DNA from: UBA8941 sp963780545
GTDB lineage: Archaea > Thermoproteota > Bathyarchaeia > TCS64
Length of the DNA: 64,000 nucleotides
Direction: 5' to 3'
NCBI GenBank assembly: GCA_963780545.1
Contig: CAWACK010000016.1
Location: 112,180-176,179 of the forward strand
How positions within the stretch are numbered: the first letter of the stretch is position 1; every line of letters begins with the position of its first letter. Shown piece after piece: positions 48,302 through 58,080 of the stretch. The translations under genes and the position numbers were made by a program. The notes under the pieces are model-generated. The model had not been told where the DNA came from. It made no database searches and was given only the letters and a program-made list of their open reading frames with translations.

Positions 48302-50050
48302 GTGAATTTGGCTAATCCCCTAATCCGAATACTCAGCTACCTTAGACCCTACTGGCGCATTAGTGCGCTCGCGATCGCCCTGTTATTTGTGTCCGTGGCC
48401 TCGAGTTTGGCGATCCCCACCCTGATTCAGAGAACCATAGACAACGGGATTACCCCTAAGGATCTGGCCGTTATAGGAACCATGATCGCCCTGATGATTG
48501 GTGTTGCCATCTTTAATGCCGCCGCTGCGATAGGTAACACGATCCTCGCGGTCAGAATCGCTCAGAGCTTCGCCGCCGACGTCAGAAGCGCAGCTTACCA
48601 CAAGATACAGAAGTATAGTTTCGCTAACCTTGACCATTTTCAGACGGGGCAGCTAATTGTCCGGCTAACTAGCGACGTAAGCTCTGTCCAAATGATTGTG
48701 ATGATGAGTCTGAGGATGCTAATCAGCGCCCCCGTCATGATCATAGGCAGCATCGCCCTCATGTTCATCATAAACGTGGAGCTTGCCAAGATCGTCTTAC
48801 TCCTCCTTCCCCTCACCCTAGTACTTGCCGCCTTATTCATCTGGAAGGCTCTACCCATGTTTCTGGAGGTCCAGAAGAGGCTCGACAGGCTCAACACAGT
48901 GCTCCAGGAGAACCTGGCGGGCGTACGTGTTGTAAAGGCCTTCGTTAGGCAGAGACACGAGGCCGAACGGTTCGAGAATGCAAACGTTGACCTAACAAAG
49001 CAATCTGTAAAGGTACTCACAATTTTCTCAATCTTATTCCCCACGATGCAGATAATCATCAACCTGAGCATTCTCAGCGTCGTCTGGTACGGTGGCCTCG
49101 AGGTCATTGGGGGGAGGTTCAGCGTCGGCGACATACTCGCCTTCGTCAACTACCTTCTCACGGCGATTTTTCCGTTGCTTTTTCTCGCCATTATGGCGAG
49201 TCAGTTCTCCGCCGCGAACGCGTCTGCGCAGCGGATTTATGAGATAATTGACTCGGAGCCCAAGGTGCAGGATAAGTCAGATGCGAAGCAGCTAACCGAT
49301 GTTAAAGGAAGGGTCGCCTTCGAAGATGTATCGTTCAGTTACTCAGGGGACTTCAACGAGCCGGTTCTTCAGAACATCAACCTCGAAGCGGAGCCGGGGC
49401 AGACAATCGCCCTCCTCGGCGCCACAGGGTCGGGTAAATCAACGATAATTGATTTGATCCCGCGGTTCTACGACGTTACGAAGGGTCGACTCACAGTAGA
49501 CGGTGTCGATGTAAGAGATGTCACCCTGGAATCACTACGATCAAACATAGGCGTCGCACTTCAGGAGGCCATCCTCTTCAGCGGAAACATCCGCGACAAT
49601 ATACGGTATGGTAAACCAGACGCCTCCGAGGAGGAGGTGGTTGCAGCTGCGAAAGCGGCGCAAGCCGACGAGTTCATCATGAGTTTTCCTCAGGGATACG
49701 ATACAGACGTCGGCGAGAGAGGGGCAGGCCTCTCGGGCGGACAGAAGCAGAGGATAAGCATAGCCAGAGCTCTCCTCGTGCAGCCCAAGATACTGATACT
49801 CGACGACAGCACGAGCTCAGTCGATGTTGAGACTGAGGCAAAGATACAGGAGCAGTTAGACAGGATAATGAAGAATAGAACCAGCTTCATTATCGCGCAG
49901 AGAATCAGCACAGTACTTAAGGCGGATAAGATAGTGGTCCTCGACAAGGGCCGAATCGTGGCGGAGGGTACTCACGGCGAACTGATGAAGACGAGCCCAA
50001 TATACGCGGAGATCTACGATTCGCAGCTAGGCGGAGGGTTCAGGCTATGA
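48302..50050 (+). CDS. ABC exporter half-transporter, degenerate-site subunit (second system)
   Basis: About 583 residues from GTG 48302 (VNLANPLIRILSYLRPY), the usual exporter N-terminus; the frame is open upstream to ATG 48245, but that adds an unlikely leader. Walker A GATGSGKS, signature LSGGQ, Walker B ILILDDSTSS (Asp for Glu) and switch Gln (IIAQRIST) mark the non-hydrolytic subunit. It overlaps the next gene by four bases (ATGA). Divergent MarR probably controls it. Closely parallel in design to the pair at 35.7-39.4 kb, but sequences differ throughout. Confidence 0.88.
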   Translation: MNLANPLIRILSYLRPYWRISALAIALLFVSVASSLAIPTLIQRTIDNGITPKDLAVIGTMIALMIGVAIFNAAAAIGNTILAVRIAQSFAADVRSAAYHKIQKYSFANLDHFQTGQLIVRLTSDVSSVQMIVMMSLRMLISAPVMIIGSIALMFIINVELAKIVLLLLPLTLVLAALFIWKALPMFLEVQKRLDRLNTVLQENLAGVRVVKAFVRQRHEAERFENANVDLTKQSVKVLTIFSILFPTMQIIINLSILSVVWYGGLEVIGGRFSVGDILAFVNYLLTAIFPLLFLAIMASQFSAANASAQRIYEIIDSEPKVQDKSDAKQLTDVKGRVAFEDVSFSYSGDFNEPVLQNINLEAEPGQTIALLGATGSGKSTIIDLIPRFYDVTKGRLTVDGVDVRDVTLESLRSNIGVALQEAILFSGNIRDNIRYGKPDASEEEVVAAAKAAQADEFIMSFPQGYDTDVGERGAGLSGGQKQRISIARALLVQPKILILDDSTSSVDVETEAKIQEQLDRIMKNRTSFIIAQRISTVLKADKIVVLDKGRIVAEGTHGELMKTSPIYAEIYDSQLGGGFRL

Positions 50051-51889
50051 GCAACCAGTCTCAGTCCAATCGACCCAGAGGAGGCCCTGGGGGTGGAGGC
50101 CCCGTGGGTTTTGCCAGAGGTGTAGCGAGGGCTAAGAATCCGGGTGTGACTCTTGCGCGGCTAGCCAGGTATCTTCTCGCCTCCAAACTACAGCTTGCTT
50201 TGATCGGTGTATTCGTAGTTTTCGGAACGGTGTCCTCGCTGCTTGGTCCATACTTTGTGGGAGTAGCCATAGATCAGTACATCCGGGTAGGTAACGTGTC
50301 TGGGTTATACGGCTTGGCGATCATTCTGCTCGCCATCTACTTGGTGAGCTACGCCTCCAACTCGATTCAGTCTATTCTGATGGCGAGGTTATCTCAGAGG
50401 GTGCTAAAGCAGCTTAGAAAGGAGCTTTTCGAGCATCTTCAGACTCTCAGTCTCAGCTTCTTTGACAAGCGCACACAGGGTGAACTCATGAGTCGACTTA
50501 CGAACGACATTGATGCCATTAACCAGGCTTTGAGCCAGAGCTTAACGCAGTTGATATCGAGCCTCCTCTCGGTTGTGGGGATTCTCATAGTGATGTTTAT
50601 CCTAAACGCCTGGCTTGCGATTGGGGACCCTGCTAGTATTTCCTCTAATGATATTTGTCACGATCTTCATCGGCGGCAGAACACTCGCCGGATTCAGGGG
50701 GCTTCAGAAGGAGCTTGGCAGGCTAAACAGCACGATGGAGGAGACCATCAGCGGAGCGCGGGTCGTGTAGGCCTTCAGTAGGCAGGACCGCGTCCTGAAG
50801 GACTTCGACGAGGCGAACAGGTCCGTGCGGGATATAGCCATCAGGGCCAACAGCTATGCTTTCGTTATCATGCCTGTGATGGGCATCATGGGCAGCGTCG
50901 CGGTAGCGGTGGTGGTCGGATTAGGTGGCTGGATGGCTATTCAGGGTATGGTCACCATAGGCGTGATTACGAGTTTCATCTTCTACGCCCAAAGCTTCTC
51001 ACAGCCAATTCAGCAGCTCGCAAACCTCTATAACACGATCCAGTCCTCACTCGCGGGTGCCGAGCGCATATTCGAGACGATCGATGAGAAACCTGAGGTA
51101 AACGATGCACCAGACGCGAAGCCCCTTGATGAGATTCGTGGCGACATCGTCTTCGAGAACGTTGACTTCAGCTACGATGGTAAGACTCCTATTCTAAAGA
51201 ACATGAGTTTCCACGCGGAGCCAGGGCAGATGATGGCTCTAGTCGGGCCGACTGGGGCTGGTAAAACGACGATGGTCAACGTACTCAGTAGATTCTACGA
51301 CATTCAGTCTGGCTCGATTAGGATCGATGGCGTGGATATCAGGGGGGTCACGAGGGATAGTCTGAGGAGGCAGCTTGGGACGGTGCTGCAGGATAACTTC
51401 CTCTTCGCAGACACCGTGTTGGAGAATATACGCTATGGTAACCTAGAGGCGACGGATGAAGACTGTATCGCTGCTGCGAATTTGGCGAATGCTGACCAGT
51501 TCATCACGCGCCTGCCTGAGGGCTATAAGACCCAGCTCACTGAGCGTGGCAGTAACCTCAGTCAGGGCCAGCGTCAGCTGCTCGCGATCGCGAGGGCTAT
51601 TGTGGCTGACCCGAAGATTCTGATCCTAGACGAAGCTACTAGCAACGTTGACACTAGGACCGAGATCAGGATACAGGAGGCGTTGCTTAAGCTGATGGAG
51701 GGTAGGACGAGTTTCGTAATCGCCCATAGACTGAGCACCATCAGGAAGGCGGATCAGGTCCTTGTGATAAACAATGGTGAGATCGTTGAGCGGGGGACAC
51801 ACGATACGCTGCTCAACGCGAGGGGATTCTACTATAACCTCTATATGAGCCAATTCAAGGGAACTCAGGTAAGCGGTGTGCCACAGTAA
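50047..51889 (+). pseudogene. ABC exporter half-transporter, catalytic-site subunit, frameshift plus in-frame TAG
   Basis: Reads as one exporter subunit of about 614 residues. The first frame runs to AWLAIG, where a shift at the GGGG near 50622 is needed to continue as LLVFPLMIFVTIFIGGRTLAGF. In that frame a TAG at 50768-50770 replaces the expected lysine of the GARVVKAF motif. Translation then continues SRQDRVLKDFDEANR and on through Walker A GPTGAGKT, degenerate signature LSQGQ, Walker B ILILDEATSN and IAHRLST. Motifs are complementary to the upstream subunit. With two lesions this copy may be inactive, or the lesions may be base errors. Confidence 0.82.
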
Positions 51890-52078
51890 TTAGAAAACGA
51901 ATCATACCCACTGGTTTTTGAGGGAGTGGATATGTTGGAAAACATCTAGAAGTTTTTTAACGACAACTCAAATGAGCATGGAGTATCTTTTGATGTATTC
52001 CTGAGAATTGGGAGTATTGAGAAAGTGGGTTAAGAAGAATGAAGTGCACTATGTGTACTTGAGGCTAAGATCGTTACG

Positions 52079-52447
52079 TCACGAAACGTCTTCCTCTGGG
52101 CATTCACCCTTGCCCTCATGCCACATTCTCTTCGCGTACTTCTTCATCATCGGTCCCATCATCGGCCGCATGCCCATCATACCCATCGGGGGCATGTGAG
52201 GCATCATCTGCCCCATACCTTTGAACGTGAGGTTCGAGGCGTAGTCTTTCAACAGTTCTACGGCCGCCCCCTCGGGTACGCCTCCGTCACGGAGAGCCTT
52301 GTAGTACTCTGCTAGGCCTTTCCCGATCTTGCCCGCTGACTCGGGCGAGTAGAATTCGTCAACGACCTTGCGGATTAGCATAGGTAGGTGCTGCTCAATG
52401 GCCTCGATTATGAAGCCGATCTTTTTCTCCTTGTCTTCCATCGCCAT
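52079..52447 (-). CDS. Small protein with methionine-rich C-terminus
   Basis: 122 residues. Residues 1-70 look helical and globular (SAGKIGKGLAEYYKALRDGG). Residues 76-100 contain about 11 methionines with histidine, proline and glycine (MGQMMPHMPP, MGMMGMRPMMGP), then a basic and acidic tail with one cysteine. Met-His-Pro tracts of this kind bind soft metals such as Cu(I)/Ag(I) in copper proteins; here that is inference. Gene is convergent with the ABC exporter operon. Confidence 0.6.
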   Translation of the reverse strand: MAMEDKEKKIGFIIEAIEQHLPMLIRKVVDEFYSPESAGKIGKGLAEYYKALRDGGVPEGAAVELLKDYASNLTFKGMGQMMPHMPPMGMMGMRPMMGPMMKKYAKRMWHEGKGECPEEDVS

Positions 52448-52660
52448 CTAAGTCGCCGATGGGAACATATGGATCCGAGACATATATACCTATTACAATT
52501 AACTAAAATTATGCATAAATGCATTAATTTCACCATGTGTTAAACTTAATCGTTCACGCGCGCAACAGGGACCTAGGAAACCTGATTTAACTTGCTCGTT
52601 TTACATGGGTAACATATTAATTTGGCGAAGTAACCAAGTGTTATTTGAGGAAAAAATAAA

Positions 52661-52855
52661 ATGCCAATTGTTCAAGTTTCTGTTTGGGAGGGTTGGAGTC
52701 TCGAGAACAAGAAGAAAGCAGTAGAAGGGATAACTAAAGTTTTTGAAGGTTTAGGGGTTCCCAAGGAAGCGGTTGAGATCGTCATTTATGAAGCGCCGAA
52801 GAGTAATTGGGCTACGGGTGGGCAATTGCATTCAGAAAGACATGCGCGCACATAA
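52661..52855 (+). CDS. 4-oxalocrotonate tautomerase-like protein
   Basis: 64 residues starting MPIVQVSV: processing leaves the catalytic Pro1 of the tautomerase superfamily. Length and the EAVEIVIYEAPKSNWATGG segment fit the small hexameric subfamily. The arginine usually near position 11 is replaced, so the activity could differ from 4-OT. Promoter ends GAGG. The last codons and stop lie within an alternating CATGCGCGCACATA tract (52841-52854). Confidence 0.78.
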   Translation: MPIVQVSVWEGWSLENKKKAVEGITKVFEGLGVPKEAVEIVIYEAPKSNWATGGQLHSERHART

Positions 52856-52999
52856 TCTTAACAATGCGCGCACTTATGATAAGGTACCATTTTCTTATTA
52901 ATGCAAGACTTGCTCCTCAAAGCAAAATTTACTAATAAAGAAAGTCAACACCCAACATATTCTCATACAATTACGGGTAACCGATTTACCAGCGTTCAT

Positions 53000-53944
53000 T
53001 TAGAGTTGATTGGCGACTAGATCTCTGAACTCTGAAAGCTTCGCCTTCGCGTCTGGAATCGTGTCCGCGGGGCGAGGATAGACGATCATCATCTCTAGAC
53101 CGAGGTCATTTGCGGCAAGGAATTTCTCTACCAGTGCTTCTGGTGTGCCCAGGAAGAAGTTCGACTTAACGTATTCAGGCGTCTTCTTCCACCTAGCTGC
53201 TTGCTGTTTCGTCGCGGCTTCGTACTCAACGTCGTTCTTACACATAATCACGGTGTGATCGAAGCCGGTAAAGTGAAATCTTCGGGGATCCTTTCCCTGC
53301 TTCTCTAGCTCTTTGAGATAGATGCTCTTCGCCCAGCGCAGAGTCTCCAAGTCGCCACGGATGTTAAAGCCATCGGCGTAGCGCGCTGCCAGCCTAATGA
53401 GATAGGGTTTGCTTGCACCGACCTGTATCTCAAGGGGTCTCTGTATTGGCAATGGGTAGTTATAGGCGCCTCTGAGCTTCCAGTATCGCCCCTCATAACT
53501 AAACTCGTTATTGTTAAACATGCCACGCATTATGTAGACAGTTTCTATGAGTCGGTTGACGCGCTCCGTGGCGCTCGGCATCCCTGAGCCGTTCCCAATC
53601 AGGTCGTATCCCTCGTACTCTCTCTGGTTCCACCCAGCACCAATGATGATGTCTAGGCGACCTCCCGTGATATGGTCGAGGGTTGTGAGGGTCTTCGCGA
53701 GAAATGCGGGGTTGCGGAGACCGTTCATGATTACTATGTGGCCTATGCGGAGCCGGCTGGTCTGGGCCCCAATAGCCGCCATCGTCGTCATGGCCTCCAG
53801 AAATGGCATCTTCGCCTCATTGAAGAGACCGATCACGTGGTCGTTGAGGTAAGCGCCGTGGATCCCTACCTCCTCGGCGTGCCTTGCTAGTTCTAGCATT
53901 CCCTCGTAGCTCCACGCAGGGCGAAGAAAGTATCCGAACTTCAT
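53000..53944 (-). CDS. LLM-class flavin-dependent oxidoreductase
   Basis: 314 residues from ATG 53944 (MKFGYFLRPAWSYEG); fourteen codons upstream are unlikely. Luciferase-like monooxygenase layout: IGAQTSRLRIGHIVIMNGLRNPAFLAKTLTTLDHITGGRLDIIIGAGWNQREYE (given in pieces), VGASKPYLIRLAARYADGFN. Could use FMN or, in this archaeal setting, coenzyme F420. No adjacent monooxygenase partners. Confidence 0.88.
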   Translation of the reverse strand: MKFGYFLRPAWSYEGMLELARHAEEVGIHGAYLNDHVIGLFNEAKMPFLEAMTTMAAIGAQTSRLRIGHIVIMNGLRNPAFLAKTLTTLDHITGGRLDIIIGAGWNQREYEGYDLIGNGSGMPSATERVNRLIETVYIMRGMFNNNEFSYEGRYWKLRGAYNYPLPIQRPLEIQVGASKPYLIRLAARYADGFNIRGDLETLRWAKSIYLKELEKQGKDPRRFHFTGFDHTVIMCKNDVEYEAATKQQAARWKKTPEYVKSNFFLGTPEALVEKFLAANDLGLEMMIVYPRPADTIPDAKAKLSEFRDLVANQL

Positions 53945-54080
53945 ATCCGTGCTAAAACACCGGCCATGACTTATGAAATTATTCACTCAGAAAGAATTAA
54001 GCGGGGGTTGGTGAACTCGAAAACGGTGATCCCGGCGAAATCCCTAGAACTCATGTAAACTCTCGCATGTATTGGGGTTT

Positions 54081-54100
54081 AGCGTACGTAAAAGTACGCT
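54081..54100. repeat. Hairpin, 7-bp perfect stem
   Basis: AGCGTAC and GTACGCT flank loop GTAAAA in the gap between the LLM gene and the small membrane protein, about 60 nt before that gene's TATA box. Possibly terminator or protein site. Confidence 0.35.
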
Positions 54101-54199
54101 TTACTCGCTACATGTTCACGAGTATTTCGGCAATTGAGATTCACACATCTAACCATTCATTTTTATATAAGCTTAAATCATCGCCCACGAAGCCGTAAA

Positions 54200-54520
54200 A
54201 TGTGGGTGAAGATGATTGCCAAGGACGCCATTGGGGATATGGAGTTCTGGGCAATAATTCTCTCGATTATATTTGCACCGCTCATCTGGGTTTTGGTGAG
54301 AAAGGAGAACTCGACTGACGTTGAGGGCAGGGAACCACCCATATTCAACAAGTTGCACTCAGGTGAAACTGAACCACGTTCGAATCTCCCTCTTTACGGC
54401 CCCGGGAAAGACTACACCTGGGCGGCGATTGGGAATGTGTGGGAGCACCCTGACATAACCTGGTTTAAGAAGAAGGTGAAGAGTGATGCTGAGAGACTGC
54501 GAGCTCAACAATCACATTGA
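54200..54520 (+). CDS. Small membrane protein with one N-terminal transmembrane helix
   Basis: 106 residues from ATG 54200. A TATA box (TTTATATA, about 54162-54169) is 34 nt upstream, which rules out a start near 54134. The hydrophobic segment is residues 15-33 (FWAIILSIIFAPLIWVL), followed by a soluble part. No domain recognised. Ends shortly before an alternating GC tract (54526-54538). Confidence 0.6.
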   Translation: MWVKMIAKDAIGDMEFWAIILSIIFAPLIWVLVRKENSTDVEGREPPIFNKLHSGETEPRSNLPLYGPGKDYTWAAIGNVWEHPDITWFKKKVKSDAERLRAQQSH

Positions 54521-54592
54521 AAACAACGCGCGCACGCGAATCCATAATTTAATAACCCGTATCTAAACGTAAGTTCGGAGAAGTAATTATCA

Positions 54593-56176
54593 TTGCTTGC
54601 TATCCTATGCGGAAGTCTAATTGATGGCACAGGGAGGCCAGCGCTAAAGGACGCCGTCATTCTCGTAAAAGGCTCAAGGATCTCAGCAGTTGGGAAGAAG
54701 AGTGAAACCAACATTCCAGCTGATGCAAAGAAAATTGATGCGTCCGATAAAACAGTCGTCCCTGGGCTGATCGACTCACACACCCACTTCCTAGCGATGG
54801 GCTACAGGCTCGGATTCATCCATCTGGATGACGCTGAATCAATAACCGAAGTCTCCGAGCGTGTAAAAGAGTACATCAAGAATCGTAAACTGGGCAAGGG
54901 GCAGTGGGCTCAAGGAAGAGGCTGGGACGACCAGAACCTCAAGGAGAGACGTTACCCTACGCGACACGACCTCGACGCTGTCTCACCGGATAACCCGGTT
55001 GCCCTAACAAGAATATGCGGCCACATGATCACCCTAAATACATATGCACTCAAAGCATGTGGCATCACAAAATCAACTCCAAATCCCCCCGGAGGCGTCA
55101 TCGATAAAGATTCGAATGGGGAACCAACAGGAGTTCTAAGAGACGCGAGGGGACTAGTCACACCGCATATACCTCCACCCTCATATGAGGAGGTTCGACA
55201 GGGTCTCCGCGACGCTACGACTCTAGCCCACAGCCTTGGTGCTACAACGATTCACGACTGCAGCAGGCCAGATGAGTCGGATGTTCTAAACTCTACGACA
55301 GCATACGTTGACGCCCATAGAGAGGGCGACTTGAAGATACGCGCCCACGTTATGACCTGGTACCCAAGAAGGTGGGAAGCTGATGAGTGGCTAATCTTGG
55401 GAACCCTAAAGATTGGGATAGACGGCTCTATGGGGGCCCAGACGGCCCTACTCTATCAACCATACACAAACGACCCAAGCACATTCGGAGTGTACGTTGG
55501 GGACCAAGAAAGGAACAAGGTCGTTGTGAAGGAAGAACATGAGTTGGGCGGAGAGGTAGCTATCCACGCCATAGGAGATAAAGCAATCAATGAAGCAGTA
55601 AACAGAATAGAGGAGGTCCTCAAGGGGAAGCCGAGACCGGACCACCGCTACAGGATAGAGCACTTCGAATACCCAACCGACGAAGACATCCAGAGGACCC
55701 GGAAGCTCGGAATCATTGCTTCGATGCAGCCCAACTTCGTGGGTGAGTGGGCTTGGCCCGGAGGTATGTATGATACCCGCGTGGGTGAGAAGAGGCTTGA
55801 AAGGTGTAACCCATACAGGGAACTCTTGGACCTTGGTCTCCACCTCCCCTTTGGGTCGGATGGCATGCCGTTTCACCCACTGTATGGCATCTGGTCAGCT
55901 GTCAATCACCCAATTAAGAGAAGCAGAATAACAATCGAGGAAGCGGTGAAGTGCTACACATACGAGGGGGCTTACACAACGAGGGAGGAGAATATTAAGG
56001 GCACCATTGAGGCGGGGAAGTTGGCTGACATAACCATTCTGCCTGTAGACATAACGAAGAGCTGGTTCAAACTAAAAACCACGAACCCAGCTGAGGTTGA
56101 GGAGGCTAAGAAACAAATTAAGGGGCTTAAGGCTTTCATGACCATCCTCAACGGCGAGATAGTATACTCTGCTTAG
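54593..56176 (+). CDS. YtcJ-like amidohydrolase (second copy)
   Basis: 527 residues, TTG start. N-terminal GSLIDGTGRPALKDAVILVKGSRISAVG, VVPGLIDSHTHFLAMGYRL (metal HTH), GRGWDDQNLKERRYPTRHDLD, then DGSMGAQTALLYQPY, IHAIGDKAINEAV, RIEHFEYPTDED and the late ADITILPVD. Full-length Amidohydro_3 enzyme, related to but clearly different from the copy at 44.7 kb. Likely hydrolyses a cyclic amide or related compound. Stands alone. Confidence 0.88.
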   Translation: MLAILCGSLIDGTGRPALKDAVILVKGSRISAVGKKSETNIPADAKKIDASDKTVVPGLIDSHTHFLAMGYRLGFIHLDDAESITEVSERVKEYIKNRKLGKGQWAQGRGWDDQNLKERRYPTRHDLDAVSPDNPVALTRICGHMITLNTYALKACGITKSTPNPPGGVIDKDSNGEPTGVLRDARGLVTPHIPPPSYEEVRQGLRDATTLAHSLGATTIHDCSRPDESDVLNSTTAYVDAHREGDLKIRAHVMTWYPRRWEADEWLILGTLKIGIDGSMGAQTALLYQPYTNDPSTFGVYVGDQERNKVVVKEEHELGGEVAIHAIGDKAINEAVNRIEEVLKGKPRPDHRYRIEHFEYPTDEDIQRTRKLGIIASMQPNFVGEWAWPGGMYDTRVGEKRLERCNPYRELLDLGLHLPFGSDGMPFHPLYGIWSAVNHPIKRSRITIEEAVKCYTYEGAYTTREENIKGTIEAGKLADITILPVDITKSWFKLKTTNPAEVEEAKKQIKGLKAFMTILNGEIVYSA

Positions 56177-56282
56177 ACTCCCTCGTTGCGTCGCGCGCGC
56201 CTCATCCGTAGAATAAGGATTTAGGATGGATCGAATTGATTTTTAAAAAAAATGGTAATTAATCGTATCGTGTGCGTGTATT

Positions 56283-56582
56283 TCATTCCATAATTCCTAT
56301 CTTTTTAGCCCAGGCTATGGCATCAGTGAATTTCAATACTGGGTAATATCGTACTGTTCCTACAATCCTAAGAGGCTCAACTGCATTACCTAGAGCTGTG
56401 TTGTCGAACGCATCCACAATGAAGAAAAAGACGTGCCCTGCCGCGTCGAGGTACCCTTCAATTAATTTTACCCCTGATTTCTTCATAGCCTCGTCCACTT
56501 TAGTTGTGAACTTCTTGTCGGGTCTGATTACGCCTCCTGGACAATTATCAGCGGTGTGCTCCGCAACAATCACGAATAACAC
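56283..56582 (-). CDS. DUF3303-like / dimeric alpha-beta barrel protein
   Basis: 99 residues. AEHTADNCPG and the VEPLRIVGTVRYYPVLKFTDAI end suggest a small dimeric alpha/beta-barrel of the DUF3303 type. Ligand unknown. One of several single-domain alpha/beta-barrel proteins in this end of the window. Confidence 0.55.
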   Translation of the reverse strand: MLFVIVAEHTADNCPGGVIRPDKKFTTKVDEAMKKSGVKLIEGYLDAAGHVFFFIVDAFDNTALGNAVEPLRIVGTVRYYPVLKFTDAIAWAKKIGIME

Positions 56583-56680
56583 TTCAAACGCCTCCCTTAA
56601 CCCACCCAGTTAAGGTGTTTTCTAAAGTTGTTTATTAATCTTATGAAGTCACGAAATAAGACTGTGATCATCAATTGGGT

Positions 56681-57202
56681 TTAGTACTCAGTGTCTTTGG
56701 AGTGTTTGCCTGTTAGCCCCTCTACGATGATCCTGCCAACGGTTGTACCCTTCAATTCGGTATCCTTCCCAATTCGGACCATGTGGGGATCCACTTCCTC
56801 ATTTGTTTGCGAGCCAGAGGGCTCAGAACTCCTCATCTGGTGAGTAAATAAGTAACTCATTATCCTCCTCTTCTCGGAGATGTCCTCAACTAGCTCAACT
56901 TTGCCCTCAAACATGGTTGTTACGTATAAGTGGTTACATTCTCCCTCGACGTAGCCACGGTCGATGATTGCCTGTCCCCAGACTTTTGGGTTCGATCTCA
57001 TGTAGTCGAGCTTCTTGCCGGCTGAGGCACAGTGGAAGTATATGCACTTGGCTTCTTCGTCATAGCTGTGGCTGAGGCTTACGAGGTAGGGTGTGTTATC
57101 TTTACATAGGGCTATTGTGATGTAACGAGTCTCTTTAAGTACCCTCTCGAGCTTCGCGGGGTCTTTGATCTCCCGATCTATGCGTCTTACGTGGTATTTC
57201 AT
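56681..57202 (-). CDS. Pyridoxamine 5'-phosphate oxidase-like flavoprotein (NimA-like)
   Basis: 173 residues. Split-barrel FMN family: ITIALCKDNTPYLVSLSHSYDEEAKCIYFHCASAGKKLDYMRSNPKVWGQA (in parts), VEGECNHLYVTTMFEGKVELVED. Resembles nitroimidazole-resistance NimA-like proteins. Could reduce a small molecule with FMN or F420. Confidence 0.8.
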   Translation of the reverse strand: MKYHVRRIDREIKDPAKLERVLKETRYITIALCKDNTPYLVSLSHSYDEEAKCIYFHCASAGKKLDYMRSNPKVWGQAIIDRGYVEGECNHLYVTTMFEGKVELVEDISEKRRIMSYLFTHQMRSSEPSGSQTNEEVDPHMVRIGKDTELKGTTVGRIIVEGLTGKHSKDTEY

Positions 57203-57454
57203 TGGTCTTTCGTATCACTGAAGTTGGTGTGTATCATAAAAAGAGTCGGGTAGAGATTAGGGCAATCCACGAAGGATGAGAGACTTAGATTGGCTTCGAG
57301 TGAGAAAGTGACTGTGTTCGTATCTATGTCCTAAAATGAATAACAGCTTCAATATTCTGGATAAATTACAAGGAATTTAGAAAATTTCAGATAATATAAA
57401 TTTATAACATCTTTATTGGCCAAGACGTATTATTTTGGTTTGTAGGTGGATTAT

Positions 57455-57911
57455 GTGAAACATCAAGCTTCTCGAGGCAAAAGCGGCTCTCCAAATATTG
57501 AAGCCTGCACATGAGGTATTCGAAGCCATAGTTGACCCTGAAAAAATGTCGAACTACTTTATCTCAAAAAGCAGCGGTAAGATGGTGGAAGGCAGACGCA
57601 TCATATGGAGATTCCCAGAGTTTGACAATGACTTCCCAATTCGCGTGGGCAAAATAGAGGTGGACAAATACGTTTCCTATTACTGGGAGGTGGATGGTAA
57701 GGAACTGCTGGTTGAGATGACGCTGACCCCCGTAGAAGGCGACGCCACAGTTGTGGCCATAACGGAGAAAGGTAGGGAGAATGATGAAGCGGGCATCAGG
57801 TGGCTGGTAGGTAACACGGAGGGTTGGGCTAACTTCCTAGCTTGTCTAAAAGCCTACCTTGAATACGGGATTAATTTAAGAAAAGGTGCTTTTGATTTTA
57901 TGAGAAAATAG
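57455..57911 (+). CDS. SRPBCC (AHSA1-like) protein, start obscured by a one-base shift
   Basis: The frame to 57911 holds the SRPBCC pattern KPAHEVFEAIVDPEKMSNYF, MVEGRRIIWRFPEF and GWANFLACLKAYLE, about 150 residues in total. No start codon occurs in the open frame upstream of TTG 57498. If one A were removed from GTGAAACATC at 57455, translation would begin GTG-AAC-ATC-AAG (MNIKLLEAKAALQI), the expected family N-terminus, behind GGTGG. I place the start there. Such proteins bind hydrophobic ligands. Confidence 0.65.
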
Positions 57912-58016
57912 GTTCGGCAAATACGCGCGCCACAAATTTAAAGCCGTAAAAAGCATAAATTTAGGAAACGGTAGCATTTACACGAATTACGTTTAAATGG
58001 AGGGATATCTCACTAT

Positions 58017-58037
58017 TTAGACTACCAAGTAGTCTAA
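58017..58037. promoter_or_regulatory. Perfect 9-bp inverted repeat, candidate operator
   Basis: Arms TTAGACTAC and GTAGTCTAA with a 3-nt centre (CAA), 44 nt before the TTG start of the winged-helix-like protein at 58081. Symmetric 21-bp sites of this kind bind dimeric winged-helix regulators, so autoregulation is plausible. Confidence 0.5.
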
Positions 58038-58080
58038 TGTCGTTAGAAACTGCTTGCCAATAGTTGAACGTGTGATATGA

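Noticed and set aside
50768..50770. TAG as a pyrrolysine codon
   Set aside because: Lies at a lysine position of an ABC exporter beside a frameshift; no Pyl genes in view and Pyl is not expected in this family.
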